Assembly (NCBI GenBank): GCA_012518355.1
Contig: JAAYSP010000131.1
Location: forward strand, 1-32,364
Direction: 5' to 3'
Source of the DNA: a candidate division WS1 bacterium
GTDB taxonomy: Bacteria > Armatimonadota > Zipacnadia > Zipacnadales > UBA11051
DNA length: 32,364 nt
This document shows positions 26,287 through 32,364 of this stretch, piece by piece. The position numbers and the translations under genes were made by a program. Position 1 is the first letter of the stretch. Every line of letters begins with the position of its first letter. Below the pieces are notes generated by a model. It did no database searches. It had not been told where the DNA came from and was given only the letters and a program-made list of their open reading frames with translations.

Positions 26287-27441
26287 CTAGAGTTCTGCGC
26301 ATTCGTAATACAATTCCAGGAAATCGGCCCATCCACTTACACGAGGCATCTCGTAAGCATCCCGATAATGGGAAGGTACCCTTTCCCACGTACTGGGAAA
26401 GAACAGGCCAAGGGTACTGGACCGAGTGTCAACGTTCGCCGCCACGACAGGGCCTACTTTGATCATCGCAAGAGCCAGATTAGAGGCCACTGTCTCCGCA
26501 TTCAAGGCTATTGCATCAGGCAGGGCAAGTGTGTTCAACTCCTGCATAAATCTCAGCATGTCGCACATCTCGTCTCGGTAGCCCCAACTTGGCGTACGGC
26601 TGCGTAGAAACCGCAAGGTCGGTGCCACCCGACAAAGATTACTAGAAAGCACATGTACCAGGGAGCTAAAGCTTTCGTAAACTTCGGCTACCGCTGTTAG
26701 ATCTACTCCAACGAGACTGCCATCATGGTGTGTTAGCAACGAGATAGCCAGCTGCTGCCCATCCATGTACAAGTCCAGTGCCGGCAGGATCCGCGGCCAC
26801 GGCAGCCCGGGACTTAAGACTCTACCTGGCGATGCCACAAAATACGTGGCCAGTCCCTGTAAATCGCAAGCAGCCTCGAAGCTCGCGCCGTAGCAGGTGT
26901 CCAAGCAGACAGTCTCGACATACAGCTGCCGCTCTCTTGCGGCACGGAGTCCGTCTGCGAGTTCCCGCACTGTCAAGCTGTCTCCTTCGCCGCCATCGAA
27001 GGCCACACCACATAGGTCGGGTTGCTGCGTTGCCAGTCCAGATCCATGCCCCATCACAATCAGCAGATTCTGCTCGCTGGTGACCTCTTCGAGAGCCCAC
27101 GTAATGAAGCTAGTGAACTCCTCGCCGGCTCCCATGTTCACCTTTCCAAGTGGCGTAAACACAGGCTCTTCCCCAGCCGCAGCCGACCATCGTCCGCAAA
27201 CGTCCGGACCGTCGATCTGCAACGCTGTATCGTACCCGCCAGCCTTTGCAGAGGTCAGGATGGTGGACCAGTAACCTTCAGCTTCCGTTTCCAGGCCGCC
27301 TTCACCACTGAGGTAGGCAACTACTCCCCAGCGAGGCGGCCCATCGGCGAACGCGTTGTCAAGGAACACCTGGAGCTGCACAGTTAGCGACATGACAACT
27401 ATACCTAAAACCCGACTTGCGGGCCAGGCGCAGGACACCAT
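26287..27441 (-). CDS. Secreted clostripain-family (C11) cysteine protease
   Basis: A 384-residue C11-family peptidase. An N-terminal hydrophobic signal (about 10-32) ends in NAFADG. The catalytic pair is H132 in VMGHGSG and C183 in CLDTCYGASFEAAC, spaced as in clostripain, which cuts after arginine. ATG 27441 is chosen because it gives a signal peptide and starts 4 nt after the stop of the upstream gene, implying coupling. The frame stays open upstream only as an overlap of that gene. It lacks the FlgD-type module of its neighbours. It may process cluster products at arginines: the three large neighbours all end in arginine, but that link is conjecture. Confidence 0.82.
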   Translation of the reverse strand: MVSCAWPASRVLGIVVMSLTVQLQVFLDNAFADGPPRWGVVAYLSGEGGLETEAEGYWSTILTSAKAGGYDTALQIDGPDVCGRWSAAAGEEPVFTPLGKVNMGAGEEFTSFITWALEEVTSEQNLLIVMGHGSGLATQQPDLCGVAFDGGEGDSLTVRELADGLRAARERQLYVETVCLDTCYGASFEAACDLQGLATYFVASPGRVLSPGLPWPRILPALDLYMDGQQLAISLLTHHDGSLVGVDLTAVAEVYESFSSLVHVLSSNLCRVAPTLRFLRSRTPSWGYRDEMCDMLRFMQELNTLALPDAIALNAETVASNLALAMIKVGPVVAANVDTRSSTLGLFFPSTWERVPSHYRDAYEMPRVSGWADFLELYYECAEL

Positions 27442-27445
27442 CCGC

Positions 27446-29377
27446 TTAGCGTTCGACACTGCCCCGTCGCACCGAACCAAAGAAGCCAGGTTTGCGAGCA
27501 GCCGGCTTAGCATCTTCGCCTGTCTGCATCGGCGCTGGCGGTCCCATGACTGTCTGGAACTCCCGCATTGCGCTGTACAGATAGCCTTCGCGCTGCAGTT
27601 CATGGCATACCGGCTTCGTGACATCACCACTGGCACGAGCACCGACTCGCCAATAGTACGTGCTAGCTGGTCTGAGGCCGTCCGCCGCACTGGGCACACT
27701 GAAGCTGTAGCTCATCTCGCGTTGACCAGCTCCGACACGCAGCTCAGGACTTACCCAGTAGGGGTTCCCCAGACCGCTTGGATCACGCTGTTCAAACAGC
27801 TCTACACGGTACAGGTCTGCACCTTCAGATACCTGCCAGGTGAAGGCGATGTTCGTTTGTAGCTGATTCGGCGCGCGGTTCGCAGGGCTAACCAACTGCG
27901 GAACCGTGTAGTACGTTATGGGACCGAAATGGTTACTCGGATCCGATAGGGGTTGGCCGAATTCGACGTCTATAGTGAGCTCAGGTTCGTCAACCGGCTC
28001 GAACACTTGAGCGGTGGCGATCGGGGGATTGTAGCCAGGAGGCATCAATGGTTCGATAATTCGCCTAATGACATAGTAGTAACGCATACCGGGCGTCATA
28101 GGCATGTGGTTGTAGGAGTATTCGACGTCTGCGTCCTCGCGTTCGCCTTCTTCACCCGCGTAGTCGTAGGTGAACTGTCCGCCATCAACCGAATACATAG
28201 CTGTGGGATCGTCGCTGTAATAGCCGCCGCCGGGGAGCTTCTTGCCCTCGATGACGTCTATGATATGCATTGGTTGGGTGGGGAAGAAAGGATTATTGGC
28301 CGCGCGGTAAATGACCCATCCGCGCGTCCGCTCACCCTCTGTATTGCTGGTCTTAACAGTTAAGACGACCGTTGGAGCTTGGCCCATTTTGGATTGCCAG
28401 AGGTTACCAGTCAGCACAGATGGGGTAGCTGAAGTGGAGCCGGTACCAGTGTTGTAGATGCCTAGCAAAATACCGGCTGCTGCTAACAGTTGCCCACTCT
28501 TCTTGCGCGAGGCGCTTCGGGCAATCTCCTTCTGGCGAACCGGAGGCACATGGAGTTTGTAGACCCGGTCACCAGTCTGCGGTGTCGAGCCATCAATGAC
28601 ACGGGCCCATCCCATGTGCGCATAGACCTCTCCAACCACAATGGTTCCGACCCTGCGCATGAGTGTCTTCTCAAGGTCGGAGGACCATGTAGGTCGCATG
28701 ACCAGCAGCTCAGTGCCGACTTCGACGCCGTCAGCGATGCCGAGGTTGATGTTGACTTCTCCCTTATCGGTGATCAAGTCCACATGGCCCCGTCGGACCC
28801 GCTTGGCTAGCATCTGCGAAACCGCATTGGTGGAAGCTGAGCGCAGGGCATCATTGACAACCTTAGTCACGTCCCCCGTCCACCCAGGGATGGCCGGCGT
28901 GGTCACAGTCGCAATTGCGCCGTCCAGAATCTCCTGCACATCCACGTCCAACACGCTAATCTCGAGGCTACACCGTGCTTGTCCATTCTGGCTGTTGACA
29001 GATAACTCGGTTATCTTTCCATTCAATACTTTGTCGACCCGGAGGGCGCTACCGAGGCGGACCAAATCGGATTGCGAAGCCGGAAGCGAAATGCCGAGGG
29101 CCCGCATCTCCCTCTCTAAGTCGGTAGTGGATGTGACAATCAGCTCTCTTGATTCCTGCAGAGCAATGCTGACTGCAGCAGCAGCCATGGACGGCAGCAT
29201 CGGGTCATCGAGACCGGTAATGTTCGTGAGCGGCAACACAGCACAACTAGTTATCGTTGGCGTGGCCGCCGCGCCCCGGGCTCCCTGCGCCAGGGATACT
29301 CCGCAAGGTATAAGTATCGCACTGAGCAGAATACAAATCAGCTTCTGGACCGTTGAGTTTCTGCGGACGCGGTGCAT
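27446..29377 (-). CDS. Secreted CsgG/FlgT-like protein with Fn3-like C-terminal domains
   Basis: A 643-residue protein with a signal peptide (about 1-31, ending SLAQG). The N-domain (about 42-190) resembles CsgG/TolB-like proteins (SCAVLPLTNITGLDD; VDKVLNGKITEL). The next segment (about 198-262) has the FlgT C-terminal style (GEVNINLGIADGVEVGTELL, then VGTIVVGEVYAHMGWARV). A hydrophobic helix (about 296-312) leads to two fibronectin-like domains, one around 330-470 with an acidic loop and one around 485-610 (NIAFTWQVSEGADLYRVELF; STYYWRVGARA). The tail is basic. GGGGAG 8 nt upstream and a promoter at 29434-29463 support the ATG. It is the first gene of the pair with the C11 protease. CsgG-like proteins can form outer-membrane secretion pores, but nothing here proves pore formation. 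Confidence 0.72.
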   Translation of the reverse strand: MHRVRRNSTVQKLICILLSAILIPCGVSLAQGARGAAATPTITSCAVLPLTNITGLDDPMLPSMAAAAVSIALQESRELIVTSTTDLEREMRALGISLPASQSDLVRLGSALRVDKVLNGKITELSVNSQNGQARCSLEISVLDVDVQEILDGAIATVTTPAIPGWTGDVTKVVNDALRSASTNAVSQMLAKRVRRGHVDLITDKGEVNINLGIADGVEVGTELLVMRPTWSSDLEKTLMRRVGTIVVGEVYAHMGWARVIDGSTPQTGDRVYKLHVPPVRQKEIARSASRKKSGQLLAAAGILLGIYNTGTGSTSATPSVLTGNLWQSKMGQAPTVVLTVKTSNTEGERTRGWVIYRAANNPFFPTQPMHIIDVIEGKKLPGGGYYSDDPTAMYSVDGGQFTYDYAGEEGEREDADVEYSYNHMPMTPGMRYYYVIRRIIEPLMPPGYNPPIATAQVFEPVDEPELTIDVEFGQPLSDPSNHFGPITYYTVPQLVSPANRAPNQLQTNIAFTWQVSEGADLYRVELFEQRDPSGLGNPYWVSPELRVGAGQREMSYSFSVPSAADGLRPASTYYWRVGARASGDVTKPVCHELQREGYLYSAMREFQTVMGPPAPMQTGEDAKPAARKPGFFGSVRRGSVER

Positions 29378-29433
29378 CGAATTTGCTCCCCTCCGACGCG
29401 GAAGTTAAAGCCACCAGCCGGCGGCACTCGGCA

Positions 29434-29463
29434 AGTATAGCACACATACTGTTCTCTGTGCAA
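29434..29463 (-). promoter_or_regulatory. Candidate promoter for the CsgG/FlgT-like gene
   Basis: On the minus strand TTGCAC (29463-29458) and TATACT (29439-29434) are separated by 18 bp, predicting a start near 29427 and a leader of about 50 nt. The -35 matches the consensus weakly (3 of 6). Confidence 0.45.
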
Positions 29464-29535
29464 AACTACAATCAAATCGTCGTCTGCCACTATTGCTGCG
29501 CACTGGGCGACGAAGGGCTTGCCGCTACCAGCTAG

Positions 29536-32364
29536 CTAGCGAGAAATCGAGACTTGTGTTAAGGCCTGTGACTGCTGGCCGTCCTGGGTGCGTGCCATTA
29601 CCCGCACCAAGTAGCGGCCGCTAGGTACAGCAACCCCGCTCTGGTTTCGTCCGTCCCAGTTAGCGCTGTGAATACCCGCGGTCTGTTGCTGGTCACTCAT
29701 CAGGGATCGTACCAATACCCCGCTGATGTTGCGCACTTCTACCGTTACCTGTGCATTCTTAGACAGCGAGTAAGTCACAACCGCTCGTTCGTCAACAGCG
29801 GACGCAAGTAGAGCGGAGACAGCCAGTTGTCCAGCTTCGGCGGCGGGCACGGTGATCCGCAGGTTGCGCGGCTGCCCATCGCTGACATAGGAATAGCTCT
29901 GGCTTGTCCTCATGTAGACTTGCTTGCCAGTCACGGGATCGCTTAGCACCGGCTGCACTCCTGCCGGTACAGCAGACATGTCTGGCCAGCTGACCTGCAC
30001 GGTCTCGCGGAGTGCGCTTGTACTAACTTCCAGGTCCCAGTGCTGAGCCGACGATCCAGCGGCCTTGAAGTCCACAGCGAGTGGTTGCTGCTGATTCTCA
30101 CTCTTGAGTGCCAGGTAGACATATGAGCCCATACCGGGCACCGGTGGCTTGGCCTGGTCTAAGCCTGGGTCGAATCCGGCTGAAGCTTTACGTGCAACGC
30201 CGATATATGCAGCGGTGTCGAGCATGCCAGCCACGGAGGCCTGTAGGGGCAGTAGCCAGCCGTCAGACGGCACTTCAACAGCAGGCTCTAGCTTCTGTGG
30301 CGTCAGGGCCAGCGTAGCAATTCGTTCATCCACTATCAAATCACACCGCTGGTTGGCCAGAAGCCAATAGCCAGTGTATGGAGTGAATGCTGACACCAGG
30401 CGGTAACCACCGAGCATGTATGCAAAAGGTGTGGATCCAAGTACGTTTCGCGCCAGGGCGTCCTGCACCGTTCGAACTGTGCCACTCTGGTCGCGTACAC
30501 TGACAGAGTAGAAATCTACACTGTTTCTATATGGCGTGCCGATCAAATTCCAGCCTGGCAGCAGAGGCATCTCGAACACCGTTGGTGCCGCAGTGCCCTC
30601 CTCTGCCAAATCAGCCGGAGCTGCCAAGTTCATCCAGTAGCCAGTGCCGAGGCGGAAGCGATCTGCAGGCGCGTTGGGATAGATGCGATATCGCTGACTG
30701 CTGCTCTCCCATGTTGCCATTCGCAGGTCACCGGGGGCCATACCCAGCACGGCTGCGGCGTCTCGATTGCTGTAGTCCCACGGCAGCGACATCAGTTGCA
30801 GGCCGCCAGGGAAGACGCGCAAGCTATCGAGCAGGAAGCCTACACCCGAAGTAGTCTTGCCACTATCCACAGTTACTTGCCGTTCGATTGGCCGAGGAGT
30901 ATAGCCGCTGACGATAGGACGTACTACCACGTCACCGGCCGGAACATTTGCGATCATGTAGTTGTAAGCCGGTGCACCATCGCCAGGCTCTGTCAGCGTG
31001 TCACTGGTCAGCCCAGTTGCGATAACCACGCCGCCGGACAGCACCTGAACCTGTATGTCGCCTACTGCTTGGCCGGTAGTGGCTGAAGCCACCTTCCCGG
31101 AGATGGCACCATCTGCCACTCGCGAGAGCTTAATTTCGGCACTGGCTGTCTCAGCTGCGTTAACTGTAACGCTCTGGGGATCGGAGGCTTGATACCCAGC
31201 ACGGGACGCACGTACCTGATATGTACCAGCTGGGAGCCCCACTTCCGCGATGCCAGACGTGTCGGTCAGGGCGGTCGCCACAACCTGATCAGCTTCGTTG
31301 CGGACTTCGATACTTGCATTCGCGAGATTGACAGGTGGGTCACCATCGTCGGTGACGTGAACTGACAACGCCCCGTCCGCCGCGCCCAATACGAGCACTA
31401 CGTTAGTAGCGTTACCCGGGGTGACCCGAACATCTATGCGATCTGTACCATAGCCGACTTCAGTACCATCAGCGACTACCGCGTAGTTACCAGGTGGTAT
31501 GCCACCGATGACGAAAGTACCATCAGCAGCGGTTATGGAGGTGGTGATCGGAGGTTCCAATTCCTCTATCGGAATCTCACCATCACCAATAGTGTTCTCC
31601 GGCTCAGTATCATTTTCTGAGCCGTTTTCTTCGTCTATTTCGTTTCCTTCGTCCCCTTCAGCCTCTTCGGGCTCAGGCAACAGGTAGACACGGACGGCTA
31701 CATTTCCGATGCCCTTGTCGGTTGACTCCGATCTGACTACACCGCCGATAGCACCCGGTTGTGCTTCTTTGATGGCAAAGTCAATCTGAACCGTGCCGAA
31801 GCCTCCGTGCACAATGGCACCGTCTGCGTGGTCAATTTCGTATCCGGAGCGAATGGCCCGGATTGAGTAGGCACCAGGGCGCACTCCCTGGATGACGAAA
31901 GTGCCATCCTTCTGGCAGCGGACTGCATAACGGTGCTCGCCCTGCGTGAACACTACTATCGGTTCAGGGTCTGTCACCGGTTTGCCGCCCTCGCTGATGC
32001 TTACCACACGCCCCTGGAAGGCGCCGGTGCGGGACCAGCATAGGAAGTTGTGTATGAGATGGCTGCGGTGGTTGGCGCAGTGGGCAGGAATAGGATCATG
32101 GGCAGCTATGTACTTGCGGTGGATCCGCTCAAAACCAAAAGCGAGGTACACCACGTGGGCGCCTGTCATCGGATCTGCGTAGGCTGTGCCTGCGGCAGTA
32201 CCGCTAAAGCCACCATAGCCGTACAGTTTGGTCTCGCCGATTGGTGTAATCCCATCAGCCCACACGACACCATGGTCTGCTGCATCGCAATAGCAGGGGC
32301 TGGTCGCAGTCGTCGGTATCACGGGCGATAGGAGCTCGGTGGGGCTGTCGGCTACTTCACGCCA
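29536..32364 (-). CDS. Large surface protein with carboxypeptidase-regulatory-like repeats and shared C-terminal module, 5' end outside window
   Basis: The frame is open to the right edge with no stop, so the gene is N-terminally truncated; 942 residues are visible. The apparent GTG start at 32322 has no signal peptide and is probably internal. The first part ends with VVYLAFGFERI, a wording common at the end of secreted domains before a C-terminal beta region. Four carboxypeptidase-regulatory-like (peptidase-associated) beta domains follow, with GTFVIQGVRPGAYSIRA, GTFVIGGIPPGNYAVVA, VGLPAGTYQVRASRAGY and ANVPAGDVVVRPIVSGY. The second contains a strongly acidic insert. From about residue 520 comes the shared module: GLQLMSLPWDY, PGWNLIGTPY, GFDPGLDQAKPP, VYMRTSQSYSYV. 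The FlgD-type end is VRNISGVLVRSL, NWDGRNQSG, VPSGRYLVRVMAR and SISR. Probably cell-surface or extracellular. Confidence 0.85.
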   Translation of the reverse strand, partial: WREVADSPTELLSPVIPTTATSPCYCDAADHGVVWADGITPIGETKLYGYGGFSGTAAGTAYADPMTGAHVVYLAFGFERIHRKYIAAHDPIPAHCANHRSHLIHNFLCWSRTGAFQGRVVSISEGGKPVTDPEPIVVFTQGEHRYAVRCQKDGTFVIQGVRPGAYSIRAIRSGYEIDHADGAIVHGGFGTVQIDFAIKEAQPGAIGGVVRSESTDKGIGNVAVRVYLLPEPEEAEGDEGNEIDEENGSENDTEPENTIGDGEIPIEELEPPITTSITAADGTFVIGGIPPGNYAVVADGTEVGYGTDRIDVRVTPGNATNVVLVLGAADGALSVHVTDDGDPPVNLANASIEVRNEADQVVATALTDTSGIAEVGLPAGTYQVRASRAGYQASDPQSVTVNAAETASAEIKLSRVADGAISGKVASATTGQAVGDIQVQVLSGGVVIATGLTSDTLTEPGDGAPAYNYMIANVPAGDVVVRPIVSGYTPRPIERQVTVDSGKTTSGVGFLLDSLRVFPGGLQLMSLPWDYSNRDAAAVLGMAPGDLRMATWESSSQRYRIYPNAPADRFRLGTGYWMNLAAPADLAEEGTAAPTVFEMPLLPGWNLIGTPYRNSVDFYSVSVRDQSGTVRTVQDALARNVLGSTPFAYMLGGYRLVSAFTPYTGYWLLANQRCDLIVDERIATLALTPQKLEPAVEVPSDGWLLPLQASVAGMLDTAAYIGVARKASAGFDPGLDQAKPPVPGMGSYVYLALKSENQQQPLAVDFKAAGSSAQHWDLEVSTSALRETVQVSWPDMSAVPAGVQPVLSDPVTGKQVYMRTSQSYSYVSDGQPRNLRITVPAAEAGQLAVSALLASAVDERAVVTYSLSKNAQVTVEVRNISGVLVRSLMSDQQQTAGIHSANWDGRNQSGVAVPSGRYLVRVMARTQDGQQSQALTQVSISR

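Noticed and set aside
27442..27699. Longer N-terminus for the C11 protease
   Set aside because: These 86 codons overlap the CsgG-like gene in another frame, are Cys/Arg-rich, and would bury the signal peptide.
28641..29408. Plus-strand ORF of 255 codons opposite the CsgG-like gene
   Set aside because: Antisense of a signal-peptide-bearing gene with a good ribosome site and promoter; low-complexity product.

Overview
The window reads as chromosomal DNA from a GC-rich, free-living diderm bacterium. Evidence for an outer membrane is an OstA/LptD-like protein with a C-terminal phenylalanine beta-barrel ending, and many signal-peptide-bearing proteins with FlgD-type Ig or fibronectin-type C-termini. 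Aconitase, UvrB/UvrC and roadblock proteins are also present. This mix resembles Armatimonadota and neighbouring lineages, but that placement is inference from protein style, not a phylogenetic result. I saw no tRNA, rRNA, CRISPR array, insertion sequence or prophage gene.

Layout. (1) 1-1565, minus strand: a DNA methyltransferase followed by an AMMECR1-domain protein that runs off the left edge. (2) 1778-5226, plus strand: two overlapping membrane proteins, the first with two roadblock/LC7-like domains and the second with one weaker candidate, then a ribulose-phosphate 3-epimerase. (3) 5227-9609, plus: a spacer full of short palindromes, a Cys-nucleophile Ntn hydrolase of the acyl-transferase type, an unrecognised helical protein, a membrane-anchored DUF4352-like protein and an acetamidase/formamidase family enzyme. 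(4) 10083-12098: a clear promoter and an Aquifex-type aconitase. (5) 12051-12552: an imperfect tandem duplication covering the aconitase 3' tail and the whole spacer to uvrC. (6) 12548-16547, minus: uvrB followed by uvrC. (7) 16658-32364, all minus: a cell-envelope and secreted-protein cluster.

The last region is the most unusual. It holds three very large secreted proteins: an unknown beta-rich protein, a subtilisin-like protease and a protein with carboxypeptidase-regulatory-like repeats. Their N-terminal parts are unrelated, but all share a C-terminal module of about 430-470 residues ending in a FlgD-type Ig domain. Around them lie a clostripain-type (C11) protease, two proteins with a CsgG/TolB-like N-domain, a central hydrophobic helix and C-terminal Fn3-like domains, and an Ig-domain/OstA/beta-barrel fusion. 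Together these suggest a surface-protein export, anchoring or maturation locus. That function is inference.

Several gene boundaries differ from a longest-ORF reading. The AMMECR1 gene and the rightmost large protein are both open to the window edges. UvrB, the first roadblock protein, the Fn3 protein and the C11 protease have better-supported internal starts.
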